NCBI GenBank assembly: GCA_900548345.1
Contig: URKA01000017.1
Location: 1-61,282, forward strand
Direction of reading: 5' to 3'
DNA: 61,282 nt
Source: an uncultured Paraprevotella sp.
Lineage (GTDB): Bacteria; Bacteroidota; Bacteroidia; Bacteroidales; Bacteroidaceae
Part shown: in pieces, positions 18,401-26,845 of the stretch
How the letters are laid out: every line of letters starts with the position of its first letter
Position numbering within the stretch: position 1 is the first letter of the stretch
Made by a program: the position numbers and the translations under genes
Notes under the pieces: model-generated
Told to the model about the DNA's origin: nothing
Databases searched by the model: none
Seen by the model: only the letters and a program-made list of their open reading frames with translations

Positions 18401-19477
18401 GAAGGCATCGGCATCCCGCCGAAGGAACAGGAACGCATATTCACCCGTTTCTATACCGGAAGCAACGGAAAAAGCGGCCTGTCGAACGGTATCGGACTGG
18501 CCCTGGCCAAGGAACTTACAGAAATGCACCACGGAAGCATATCCGTGGCAAGCAGGCTGGGAAAAGGCTCGGTGTTCACGGTCGCGCTCCCTATCGACCG
18601 GGAAGCATACGGTGAAGAGGAAATCGAGGACAGGTTCACAGCTGATTGCACACAGGTCGGTAATGAAGCGCCTACCTGTGCGCAATCAGCTGACATAAAC
18701 GACGAGAAACCCACCGTCATGCTCGTGGACGACAACACCGACCTGTCGGATACCATAAAGCGAATGTTCGCCCCTTATTACGAAGTGGTTTCCGCTACCG
18801 GCGGCCAAGAGGCACTCATGCTGTTGGAACACATATCTCCCGACATCATCATCTCGGACGTCATGATGCCTGAACCTGACGGATTCGCATTCTGCCGCCT
18901 TGTCAAATCCCGGATGGAAACCAGCCACATCCCCGTTATCCTGCTGACAGCCAAACGTACGCCGAACGACCGTATCGAAGCCTACAACGCAGGTGCCGAC
19001 GGTTATCTTGCCAAACCTTTTGAGACGAATGTTCTGAAAGCCAGAATAGACAATCTGCTCCGCACATGCAGGGAACGGCAACAGGCATTCCGCACAAGAG
19101 ACCGCATACAACTGAACGAGCTGGAATACAGGTCGGAAGATACGGATTTCCTACAGAAGATGACAGACTATATCCATGCGCATCTGGACGATGAGGATTG
19201 CAGTCTGGAGCTACTGGCAAGCCACACGAATGTATCCAAATCGACACTCAACCGCAAAGTGAAAGCCATGACGGGACTGACCCCGTCGGACTTCGTCCGG
19301 AACATCAAGCTGAAATACGCCTGCATGATGCTTGCCCACCGGAACGTGACAGTTTCCGAAGTAGCATACGCCACCGGCTTCTCCTCCCCGAAATACTTCA
19401 CCCGGTGTTTTAAGAAAGAATTCGGCATTCCACCCACAGAGTACCAACAGCAGAAAAACGCGGAAAAACCGGAGTAA
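15470..19477 (+). CDS. Hybrid two-component system sensor/regulator (HTCS 1)
   Basis: This 1335-residue protein joins a full signalling pathway in one chain. A signal peptide (MRVILCLLCLI) is followed by a periplasmic region of repeated two-component propeller motifs (for example ITDIYQDHEGFIWLGT) and a Y_Y_Y-type beta-sandwich. A membrane helix lies near residue 785-805. The kinase has His830 in VSHELLTPLT, the N box NLVSNAIKYTP and DEGIGIP. The receiver has Asp1130 in IIISDVMMP. An AraC-type DNA-binding domain ends the protein. HTCS proteins sense oligosaccharides and activate adjacent glycan genes, here probably 19624-26746. ATG 15470 starts the signal peptide; the frame is open to 15413. 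Confidence 0.93.
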   Translation: MRVILCLLCLIRFTVLHSTPLSVRAVDFPFAGKLPSNEITDIYQDHEGFIWLGTNSGVARYDGHTVQTFRSDYRHPEMLSNNRVTCFAEDGQHVYIGTQNGLHWYDKLTMTLRPFPNKQLKDKHIYALCSTGDGYIWVSAGNRLYRIDSRTGHCSLYKLHDRTGRSIQCHAFYLDRKGVFWICSQQGLIRHTPHTGQFVRMPRIGVRNSPFSLFQDREGRYWISTWGEGLWSMRTDGTPAGTVYRRQPIRSNRTGSPDLLFFSMTQDDVYGYLWVLSYDNLYALRTYPDSETAEPVDISDKVDVNKMYTRIIKDHDGNLWLSSYDNGTIVTFPSGTVNNHPLRRLSDDLHWTPNLLTLCRDKDGYFWFNQDRFGICTSSPDGQTLAYASPELSSITMDTRVMASHTGGEGIWSAHAHQPVVYRLQQEDGHIRAIQTINLYDLAGIRQPAGQMTEDLQGNLWILAQNRIVAWNFRTGRHHITSSDIDFLRLSVATAQNVWAVAADKGLYMLTLQDGHGITCRKCVELPLHRNEKAEMLCADSRKYIWVSTSQGRILQYDTARKQFTELTEMLNKDGHNVLNLLSLNKQLWIITHNSIVQYHTDKGICTEHKVPNDYMTVRIFRDQTACLDANGTLYAGGNGGFVSITPAESTERPAREYFPPVLADLKVDGKSIFFTPPENTTAKRSDITCIRLPHHARNISIDFTTLHNLASPPFRYMFKLEGTDDRWMTTKDGERTAFYNRIRKGCHHLYVKYADETEENGKTYTLVRIDVEPAWWETTWAYIGYALLAVWAVWACLRIYIHRLHVKNRRQVQETITQTKLDYFTNVSHELLTPLTVISCVADYLEDRHPEEGQQTGIMRNHIYRLKHLLQQILDFRKSEHGLMRLKVREGNIISFIRQVCPTNFLPAATQKQLHIEVSVPEEEVRGYLDFDKADKILYNLVSNAIKYTPDGKNIGFTAEIRAIDGIRHIVVTVWDEGIGIPPKEQERIFTRFYTGSNGKSGLSNGIGLALAKELTEMHHGSISVASRLGKGSVFTVALPIDREAYGEEEIEDRFTADCTQVGNEAPTCAQSADINDEKPTVMLVDDNTDLSDTIKRMFAPYYEVVSATGGQEALMLLEHISPDIIISDVMMPEPDGFAFCRLVKSRMETSHIPVILLTAKRTPNDRIEAYNAGADGYLAKPFETNVLKARIDNLLRTCRERQQAFRTRDRIQLNELEYRSEDTDFLQKMTDYIHAHLDDEDCSLELLASHTNVSKSTLNRKVKAMTGLTPSDFVRNIKLKYACMMLAHRNVTVSEVAYATGFSSPKYFTRCFKKEFGIPPTEYQQQKNAEKPE
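18640..18691. repeat. 18-bp inverted repeat inside HTCS 1 coding sequence
   Basis: Arms AGCTGATTGCACACAGGT (18640-18657) and 18674-18691 are complementary at 17 of 18 positions around a 16-base loop. The element lies in the linker between the kinase and receiver domains and keeps the frame. Its CACACAGGT core is shared with the 22-bp intergenic repeats. Confidence 0.8.
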
Positions 19478-19547
19478 ATAAGTGCCATAACAGTTTTTTG
19501 CCCCATCTTTGCCAATATTCTGTCCCATTCCACCGCCTTTTTCAACT

Positions 19548-19555
19548 TATCTTTG
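19548..19555 (+). promoter_or_regulatory. -7 box (TATCTTTG)
   Basis: This is a full TAnnTTTG match about 69 bp before ATG 19624, the first gene of the glycan operon. It is the likely target of HTCS-dependent activation, though no operator is identified. Confidence 0.5.
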
Positions 19556-19623
19556 TCACAGAGTCCTACTTGAGGATGAACGTCCCCAGGCATCTCTCTT
19601 ATATTAACTTTAAATACACTCCC

Positions 19624-20733
19624 ATGACGAAACAGAAACTTACACTAATGGTTCTGGCAGCATTATTTTGCAGGCAACTCTATGCCCAGCCAAGCCTGAA
19701 CGAATGGAAAGAAGCGTCGGAACAGCATCCCGTTGACATCACCTCGCTGGTAGCCAACGCTTCGGGAACGGGAAGCGAAAGGGTGTGGCTTCGCCACGGC
19801 GCGGATGCCGCAGCCGGTTACAACAAGAACAATGCCGAGTTTGCATCTGCCGTCTATAGCGGCATCGGTATCGAATCCTGGTATTGGACCCCGCAAAAGA
19901 ATGCCGACCTCATCTGGCAGGACCTGAATGTTCTCCCCGGCACCTACCGCGTGACAGCATTCGTAACGGCACAAGTCTACAACGATGCCGGCCGGAAAGG
20001 GCAAAACGTAGGCACAGTCAGCTTGCGTATCGGCGACGGCATGACGGCCTATACCAATAATAAATGGGAGCAAGTCGTGGCAGTCGGCAGCGTAAAAGGC
20101 GGAACACCCCTGCGTGTCGGTATCTATGCCGGTGACGACAATGCCAACGACTGGGTCAGTATCGCCCAAGTAAAGGTGGAATGCTTGGGCGTCAATGCTG
20201 AAGCGACGGAAAAAATTGCGCTGAACGAGAACTATGATGTGTGTGCGTTGCGTGAACTCATGTACGCTGATTTAAGTCTGGAGAAATATCTGCCGGCAGG
20301 ACAATGGACCACCTTATCCTTGCCCTGCGACCTTGATGAAGACAAAGTAAAGAGTCTGTTCGCCAAAGTTTTGACACCCGGAAAGATAACCATCAACAAA
20401 GAAGAAGCCACCCTTGAAGCTACCCCGGTAAGCACCATGCAGGCAGGAAAGCCTTATCTGGTACAACCTTTATCTACGATGGAGAAGCTGTCATTCCCCG
20501 GAGTGATGGGCGTTCCCGAATCGCAATCAACAGCCGTTGAAGGCTGGATACCGACCTACCGCCTCCGCGAAGGTTTGGTGAGCTGTTATACCTTGGATAC
20601 GGTCGATGGAAACCCGGTGTTGCGTCCTGTCGGGACAAATGAACCCGTCAAAGGATTCGGTGCCTACCTCAATACCGGTTCGATGCCGAATCCGGCATCC
20701 TCCCCATTACCTCTTACGATTGTCGAACATTAA
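19624..20733 (+). CDS. Secreted protein of unknown function at head of glycosidase operon
   Basis: This 369-residue protein has a signal peptide (MTKQKLTLMVLAALFCRQLYAQ). Residues ~30-190 look like a beta-sandwich carbohydrate-binding-type domain (IESWYWTP, PGTYRVTAFV, VSLRIGDG, VGIYAGDDNANDWVSI). The C-terminal half is a second beta-rich region. No catalytic motif was recognised. The frame is open to 19498, but ATG 19624 starts the signal peptide. It lies 12 bp before the first GH2 gene, so a role in binding the same glycan at the cell surface or in the periplasm is inferred. Confidence 0.75.
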   Translation: MTKQKLTLMVLAALFCRQLYAQPSLNEWKEASEQHPVDITSLVANASGTGSERVWLRHGADAAAGYNKNNAEFASAVYSGIGIESWYWTPQKNADLIWQDLNVLPGTYRVTAFVTAQVYNDAGRKGQNVGTVSLRIGDGMTAYTNNKWEQVVAVGSVKGGTPLRVGIYAGDDNANDWVSIAQVKVECLGVNAEATEKIALNENYDVCALRELMYADLSLEKYLPAGQWTTLSLPCDLDEDKVKSLFAKVLTPGKITINKEEATLEATPVSTMQAGKPYLVQPLSTMEKLSFPGVMGVPESQSTAVEGWIPTYRLREGLVSCYTLDTVDGNPVLRPVGTNEPVKGFGAYLNTGSMPNPASSPLPLTIVEH

Positions 20734-20744
20734 TTAAAAGAAAG

Positions 20745-23300
20745 ATGAATACTATATATAATAAGGTAGGGCTACTTGTTTTAGCCATAATATGTCCTGT
20801 TATAGCTTCCGCCGACCGTTGGGAACGAATGGACAATAGCTGGTCTTTTGCTTTAGGCAACCACTCGGAAGCAGTCGCCGCAGACTTTGACGCATCCTCA
20901 TGGCGGACACTGGACCTGCCCCACGACTGGAGCGTGGAACCGGAAGCCGCTGCCCTCGCCGGACAGCATACAGGTCCTTTCACCCCCAACAGCATCGAAG
21001 GTTCCGCCACAGGATTTACCGTTGGCGGCGAAGGATGGTACAGGAAAACATTCAGGCTGGATGACAGAAAGGAAGGCGAACGCATCAGCCTGCAGTTTGA
21101 CGGTGCTTACAATGAAACCACCGTCTACGTCAACGGCCAGAGAGCCTATTATAACCCCTACGGCTATATGACCTTCCGTTTCGATATCACCTCTTTGTTG
21201 AATCCCGTAGGTGAAGATAATGTAGTGGCTGTGCGCGTACAGAACGAAGGAAGAAACACGCGTTGGTATGCAGGAAGCGGCATCTACCGGCATGTATGGC
21301 TGATGCGCACTCCGGCCGTGCACCTTGACGACTGGCATACGCTGATTCTGGCACAGGCGGATGGTTCCGTTTACATCCGTACCCGTGTATTCAATGAAAC
21401 CGGCAAGGAAGTTTCCGTTCCCCTGACAGCGGAAGTGGCTGGAGCAAAGACAAGCCGGGAAGTGAGCATCCGTCCCCATACCTCGGAAGAGGTGATTCTG
21501 AAAATGACAGCCCCGTCGCCCCGCCTCTGGTCACCCGACACCCCGAATCTGTACACGGCAATCCTCAGTGCCGGTGATGATATAATGAACAAACGCATCG
21601 GCTTTCGTACTATCACCATGGATGCCGACCGCGGAATGCTTCTCAACGGTGAGTCTGTCCTGCTGAAAGGAGGATGCGTACATCACGACTGCGGACTGTT
21701 GGGTGCCGCCAGCTACGATGACGCGGAATACCGCAAGATTCGCCTGCTCAAGGAAAACGGCTACAATGCCGTACGTTGCTCACACAACCTTCCCGCACAG
21801 GCTTTCCTCGATGCCTGCGACTCATTGGGAATGTTTGTGATTGACGAGGTCTTCGACCATTGGATTGTAGCAAAGAATAGTAACGACTACCACCGCTTCT
21901 TCCAAGAATTCAGCGACCGTGATGCCCGAAGGATGGTGGAACGTGACGGATGCCATCCCTGCATCATCATGTGGAGCATCGGCAACGAAGTGCCGGGACG
22001 CATAGAACCGGAAGGAGTAGCGGCGGCCGCCCGGCTGCGTGCCGACGTACTGGCTATAGACAGCAGTCGTGCCGTCACCGCTGCCATCTGTGGCTGGGAC
22101 AACTTCCGGCACACATGGAACGACCATAATGAGAAAGCCTTCCTCAGTCTGGATGCCGGCGGATACAATTATCTATACGACAAATACGAAAGTGACCACC
22201 AGACACATCCCGACCGCGTGATGTACGGTAGCGAAAGCTATCCCAAACAGCGTTCACAAAACTGGGATTTAGTGGAGAAACTCCCATACGTCATCGGCGA
22301 CTTCGTATGGACAGCCATCGACTATTTGGGCGAAGCCGGAATCGGCAGTGCCGAATACCGCACAGGCGGTAACCAACCGCAGTTCCAGGGATGGCCTTGG
22401 TTCAACGGATGGTGCGGCGACATAGACCTTACCGGCGAAAAGAAACCGCAGGCTTACTACCGTGATGTGGTGTGGCGCGATGCCCCCATCACAATGGCCG
22501 TGGAAAAACCTGCCCCTTGGGGAACCTACCAGAGCATCTCGGCATGGGGATGGCAACTGGAATACAACAGCTGGACTTTCAACGATTGTACCTCTAATGA
22601 CAGAATGACGGTCAACGTATATGCCCGTTCCAAACAGGTGCGCCTGTATCTGAACGGTCGTCTGTTGGAAACGAAAGACATCACTCCCACCTACTGGGCC
22701 GGATTCAGCGTACCTTACGAACCGGGAGAACTCCGTGCAGTGGAGTTCGACGGAACGAACGAAGGTGCCTCATTCACGCTGAAAACAGCGGGACAACCCG
22801 TGGGCATCCGTCTGCGTGCCGACCGTAACGAGTTTTCCGCCGATGAACAGTCTCTGATTTACATCACCGCCGAATTGGTGGATGCCGAAGGCAATGTCGT
22901 ACGCGACGCGAAAGAACAGGTAACTTTCGAACTCACCGGTGACGCATCCATCATTGCTACCGGCAACGCATCGCCCAATGATATGGAAAGTTTCCGCGCC
23001 TCCACGGTTTCCCTGTATGAAGGCCGTGCAATGGCTGTCATACGTGGCAACGGAACCGACCGGAACGTCACGGTCAAGGCAACGGGCAACAACTATGGTG
23101 AAGCGATATTGGAGCTCAACGACCGGAAAGGAAGCGGCATTGAGACGGTGGCATACCCATCGGATAACGGTGCCACAGCATCGCTTCAAGACGGCATCTA
23201 TACGCTGAGCGGTGTGAAATGCGCCGACAATGCCCGCCTGCCGAAAGGCATCTATGTGGTGAGCCGGAACAATCAGGTAAAGAAGCATCTGGTAAAATAG
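20745..23300 (+). CDS. Glycoside hydrolase family 2 protein (GH2 A)
   Basis: This 851-residue secreted enzyme has the GH2 layout: signal peptide to about residue 23, a jelly-roll sugar-binding domain (DLPHDWSVE to GWYRKTF), an immunoglobulin-like domain, then a TIM barrel. The acid/base Glu415 is in WSIGNEVPG and the likely nucleophile Glu497 is in MYGSESYP. Further beta domains of the DUF4982 and invasin type follow. The last ~50 residues (YPSDN, LPKGIYVVSRNN) resemble a T9SS-like sorting domain. Beta-galactosidase or a related exo-glycosidase activity is likely; exact specificity is not visible. Confidence 0.9.
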   Translation: MNTIYNKVGLLVLAIICPVIASADRWERMDNSWSFALGNHSEAVAADFDASSWRTLDLPHDWSVEPEAAALAGQHTGPFTPNSIEGSATGFTVGGEGWYRKTFRLDDRKEGERISLQFDGAYNETTVYVNGQRAYYNPYGYMTFRFDITSLLNPVGEDNVVAVRVQNEGRNTRWYAGSGIYRHVWLMRTPAVHLDDWHTLILAQADGSVYIRTRVFNETGKEVSVPLTAEVAGAKTSREVSIRPHTSEEVILKMTAPSPRLWSPDTPNLYTAILSAGDDIMNKRIGFRTITMDADRGMLLNGESVLLKGGCVHHDCGLLGAASYDDAEYRKIRLLKENGYNAVRCSHNLPAQAFLDACDSLGMFVIDEVFDHWIVAKNSNDYHRFFQEFSDRDARRMVERDGCHPCIIMWSIGNEVPGRIEPEGVAAAARLRADVLAIDSSRAVTAAICGWDNFRHTWNDHNEKAFLSLDAGGYNYLYDKYESDHQTHPDRVMYGSESYPKQRSQNWDLVEKLPYVIGDFVWTAIDYLGEAGIGSAEYRTGGNQPQFQGWPWFNGWCGDIDLTGEKKPQAYYRDVVWRDAPITMAVEKPAPWGTYQSISAWGWQLEYNSWTFNDCTSNDRMTVNVYARSKQVRLYLNGRLLETKDITPTYWAGFSVPYEPGELRAVEFDGTNEGASFTLKTAGQPVGIRLRADRNEFSADEQSLIYITAELVDAEGNVVRDAKEQVTFELTGDASIIATGNASPNDMESFRASTVSLYEGRAMAVIRGNGTDRNVTVKATGNNYGEAILELNDRKGSGIETVAYPSDNGATASLQDGIYTLSGVKCADNARLPKGIYVVSRNNQVKKHLVK

Positions 23301-23363
23301 ACATCCCGTTTCTTTAGAGACGGACAGTAGCAAACATAATCAACCATCATTAACTTAATCTCA

Positions 23364-25793
23364 ATGAGCAAAACTCATTTTTTCACATCAATCGGACAGG
23401 TAGCCTTCACGGGCTACCTACTCCTGTTGGGGTGCGGCGCATCCCTCTCAGCACAACCAGCAAGAGAAAACATCAACACCGACTGGAAGTTCCACCCCGG
23501 CGACTGTGAAGGGGCCGGACAAACGGACTTCAACGACACGGAATGGCGGACACTCGATGTCCCGCACGACTGGAGCATTGAAGGACAGGTGGACAGAAAA
23601 CAGCCTGCCGGCAATGATGGCGGATATTATCCCACCGGAATCGGATGGTACAGGAAGACCATTGAAAGCAGTGCTGCGGAAGCACAGGGCATCAACAGGA
23701 TTTACTTCGAAGGTGTCTACATGAACGCCCAGGTCTTTGTCAACGGTTCTCTCGCCTGCACGCATCCTTACGGCTACACCTCCTTCTATGTCGATGCAAC
23801 CCCCTACTGGAAAGAAGGGCAGAATATCATTGCCGTGCGTGTGGACAATTCGATGCAAAAGAACTGCCGTTGGTACTCCGGTTCCGGCATCTACCGCGAT
23901 GTAGACCTTATCCATACGGAGCGCGTCCACTTCGACGACTGGGGAATCGGCATACGTACCATAGCCATGGACAAGGAATCTGCCGAGATTGAAATTACGG
24001 CAAAGATAGAGAACGAAACCGGACAACCGGCACAGCTCGACCTTTCTGCCGGCATCGGCAGAAACAACCGGAACGTTGCCAACGGGAAAACCACCATCAC
24101 CGTTACCCCGCACTCCACCAAGGAGTACAAGCAACGCATCACCATACAACGGCCGGAATTATGGTCGCCTGATGCACCCAACCTGTATTCCGCCCATATC
24201 GTCTTGGAAAAGGAAGGCGTGAAATATGACGAATCCACCGAGAACTTCGGCATACGCACCATCGCCTACTCAGCCGAAGAGGGCTTCATCCTTAACGGCA
24301 CTCCCGTGACCTTGAACGGCGGTTGCCTCCACCATGACAACGGTATCCTTGGTGCCGCTGCCTACAAAGATGCGGAATACAGGAAGGCACGCTTGATGAA
24401 AGAAGCCGGCTTCAACGCCGCACGTACCTCGCACAACCCTCCTTCGGAGAACTTTCTTGATGCCTGCGACGAATTGGGACTGCTGGTCATTGACGAGTCT
24501 TTCGACGGATGGCGCGACAGCAAGACGCCGCACGACTATTCCACCCTCCTCGACCAGTGGTGGACACGCGACCTGGAGGCGATGGTGCTGAGAGACCGCA
24601 ACCATCCTTCCGTCTTCTGTTGGAGCATCGGCAATGAAATCATCGAGCGCAAAAGCCCACAGGCGGTACTCACCGCACACGCTTTTGCCGGTTACGTAAG
24701 GAAACTCGACCCCACACGTCCGGTAACCTCTGCTCTTGCAGCATGGGACAAAGACTGGGAAATCTACGACCCGCTGGCGGCGGCACACGACATTGTCGGC
24801 TACAACTATATGATGCACAAAGGACCGTCGGACCACGAACGTGTGCCCTCACGTGTCATGATGCAGACGGAATCTTACCCACGCGATGCCTTTGCCAACT
24901 GGAAAAGGGTGTCAGACCACAGTTATATCATCGGTGACTTCGTATGGACTTCCATTGATTATTTGGGAGAATCCGGCATCGGCCGCTTCTATTACAAAGG
25001 AGAAAGCGAAGGGGAACATTACCATCGCGACCAATACCCGTGGCACGGTGCCTACTGCGGCGACATCGACCTGACAGGATGGCGCAAACCCATATCGCAT
25101 TATCGCGACCTGCTGTACAACCCCGACAAGAAACTGTATATGGCGGTCAAGGAACCCAACGGTTATTACGGGGAAATCAAAGAGACGTTATGGTCGGTAT
25201 GGCCTACCTGGGAATGCTGGAACTGGCCGGGACACGAAGGCAAGGACATTCAGGTGGAAGTCTATTCCCGTTACCCGAAAGTACGGCTGTATCTGAACGA
25301 CAAGCTGGTCGGCGAACAGGAAACGACCGTGGCACAGGAGTTCAAGGCGGTCTTCACGCTGCCTTATGCACCGGGCGTTTTGCGCGTTGCCGGCATTGAA
25401 AACGGCGCGAAAACAGAGGCACAGACTTTGCAGACCGCCGGAAAACCGGCAAAAATCCGCCTGACGGCAGACCGTACCACATTGGACTGCGAAGGACAGC
25501 ACCTTGCTTTCATCACAGCCGAAGTGACCGATAAGAACGGGAATGTCGTGCCCAACGCAGAAAACCTCCTGCATTTTTCCATCAAAGGGGAAGGCAACCT
25601 CATCGCCACCGGCAGTGCGGACCTCAAAGACGAGGTTCCTTACAACGTCTGTGACCGGAAAAGCTGGAAAGGCCGTGCCATTGCCGTTGTCAAGAACACG
25701 CGGCAGGAAGGAAAAGCCGTCCTGAAAGTCTCCTCTCCCGGCTTGTCTTCCGCTTCCGTCACCATCCATTGCGTCAAAGAACACAAACAATAA
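23364..25793 (+). CDS. Glycoside hydrolase family 2 protein (GH2 B)
   Basis: This 809-residue secreted GH2 enzyme is similar to its upstream neighbour. The sugar-binding domain (DVPHDWSIE, GIGWYRKT), the TIM barrel with acid/base Glu425 (WSIGNEIIE) and likely nucleophile Glu503 (MQTESYP), and C-terminal DUF4982-type and Ig-like domains are all visible. Unlike GH2 A it ends without a sorting-type domain. It lies 63 bp after GH2 A, in the same operon. Beta-galactosidase-type activity is the default inference; other GH2 specificities are possible. Confidence 0.9.
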   Translation: MSKTHFFTSIGQVAFTGYLLLLGCGASLSAQPARENINTDWKFHPGDCEGAGQTDFNDTEWRTLDVPHDWSIEGQVDRKQPAGNDGGYYPTGIGWYRKTIESSAAEAQGINRIYFEGVYMNAQVFVNGSLACTHPYGYTSFYVDATPYWKEGQNIIAVRVDNSMQKNCRWYSGSGIYRDVDLIHTERVHFDDWGIGIRTIAMDKESAEIEITAKIENETGQPAQLDLSAGIGRNNRNVANGKTTITVTPHSTKEYKQRITIQRPELWSPDAPNLYSAHIVLEKEGVKYDESTENFGIRTIAYSAEEGFILNGTPVTLNGGCLHHDNGILGAAAYKDAEYRKARLMKEAGFNAARTSHNPPSENFLDACDELGLLVIDESFDGWRDSKTPHDYSTLLDQWWTRDLEAMVLRDRNHPSVFCWSIGNEIIERKSPQAVLTAHAFAGYVRKLDPTRPVTSALAAWDKDWEIYDPLAAAHDIVGYNYMMHKGPSDHERVPSRVMMQTESYPRDAFANWKRVSDHSYIIGDFVWTSIDYLGESGIGRFYYKGESEGEHYHRDQYPWHGAYCGDIDLTGWRKPISHYRDLLYNPDKKLYMAVKEPNGYYGEIKETLWSVWPTWECWNWPGHEGKDIQVEVYSRYPKVRLYLNDKLVGEQETTVAQEFKAVFTLPYAPGVLRVAGIENGAKTEAQTLQTAGKPAKIRLTADRTTLDCEGQHLAFITAEVTDKNGNVVPNAENLLHFSIKGEGNLIATGSADLKDEVPYNVCDRKSWKGRAIAVVKNTRQEGKAVLKVSSPGLSSASVTIHCVKEHKQ

Positions 25794-25812
25794 CTCTCAA
25801 AACCATTCAACA

Positions 25813-26746
25813 ATGAACAACACATTCAAACTATTCATGCTGTCAGGGATGACCTGCATGTTCTCCCTTCAAGAGGTATCCGCCCTTACGGGAACAGCAG
25901 GCCCAACAGAAGGGAATGTGATATCCATCATTGAGAATTCACCGAAAATCAGATACAACAACATGATATTCGGCCAATTCATCGAGCATTTCCACACACA
26001 GATATACGGCGGCATTTTCGACCCGTCCTCGCGTTTTGCCGATGAAGACGGCTTCCGTACCGATGTGATTGACGCACTGAAAGAAATCAAATGCCCCATC
26101 GTAAGATGGCCCGGCGGCTGTTTCGTCTCCACCTATCATTGGCTGGACGGTGTGGGAGCGGAACGCACCCCCGTCTACGACAAGAGCTGGCAGGTGGAAG
26201 ACCCGAACACCTTCGGCACAGACGAGTACATCAAATGGTGCCGGAAAGTGGGCACCGAACCGTATATCTGTACCAATGCCGGCACCGGAACACCTGAAGA
26301 GATGAGCGACTGGGTGGAATACTGCAACCTGAGCATCGGGAAATACGGCAGGATGCGCATGGCTAACGGACACAAAGAACCTTACGGCGTGAAATACTGG
26401 AGCGTGGGAAATGAGAACTACGGCGACGGGAACACCATTGGTGTCGGGCAACCAAAGCACACCGATGCTCGACGGTATCCTGACAAGCAACGCGGAAGGC
26501 ACACGCTACGTGTATGCCATCGTCAACAAACACCCCTCCGACGCCCAGACCCTGCGCCTCGCCTCCAACGGCCTCAAGAAAAAGAGCGGTAAAATCAAGG
26601 GCATCGTACTGAAAGGAGCTTCTACGGACGATTACAACGACATAGGAACTGAGAACAGAGTCGTTCCCGAAGAAACAAGCTATAAGGTACAGAACGGCGA
26701 AGTGACTTTGCCGCCACACTCGCTGAACATCCTAATCCTCGAATAA
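25813..26746 (+). pseudogene. Alpha-L-arabinofuranosidase (GH51-type), internally deleted and frameshifted
   Basis: The first ~205 codons read as a secreted GH51-type arabinofuranosidase: FGQFIEHFHTQIYGGIFD, CPIVRWPGGCF and the acid/base Glu201 in YWSVGNENYG. Just after this motif the homology stops. In the +1 frame from about 26430 to the stop at 26744-26746 the typical family C-terminus appears (TSNAEGTRYVYAIVNKHPS, VTLPPHSLNILILE). About half of a normal enzyme, including the nucleophile region, is missing, so the product cannot be an active glycosidase. A deletion event is the simplest reading; an assembly error is possible. It would be the last gene of the GH2 operon. Confidence 0.85.
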
Positions 26747-26756
26747 CATGCTGACC

Positions 26757-26803
26757 AACGGTTCCGAAATTTGTCAACAGACCAATATTCGGAACCGTTT
26801 TCT
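26757..26803 (+). terminator. Rho-independent terminator of glycosidase operon
   Basis: Perfect 12-bp arms AACGGTTCCGAA (26757-26768) and complement (26788-26799) followed by a T-rich run, 11 bp after the GH51 remnant. It isolates the operon from the downstream HTCS gene. Confidence 0.85.
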
Positions 26804-26826
26804 TTCTTTAATTCCCTTGTTTTTGC

Positions 26827-26834
26827 TATTTTTG
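26827..26834 (+). promoter_or_regulatory. -7 box (TATTTTTG)
   Basis: This full TAnnTTTG match lies very close to the HTCS 2 start (predicted transcript start about 26841, ATG 26846), which would imply an almost leaderless mRNA. It could also be a chance match. Confidence 0.35.
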
Positions 26835-26845
26835 CAATCATGGGC

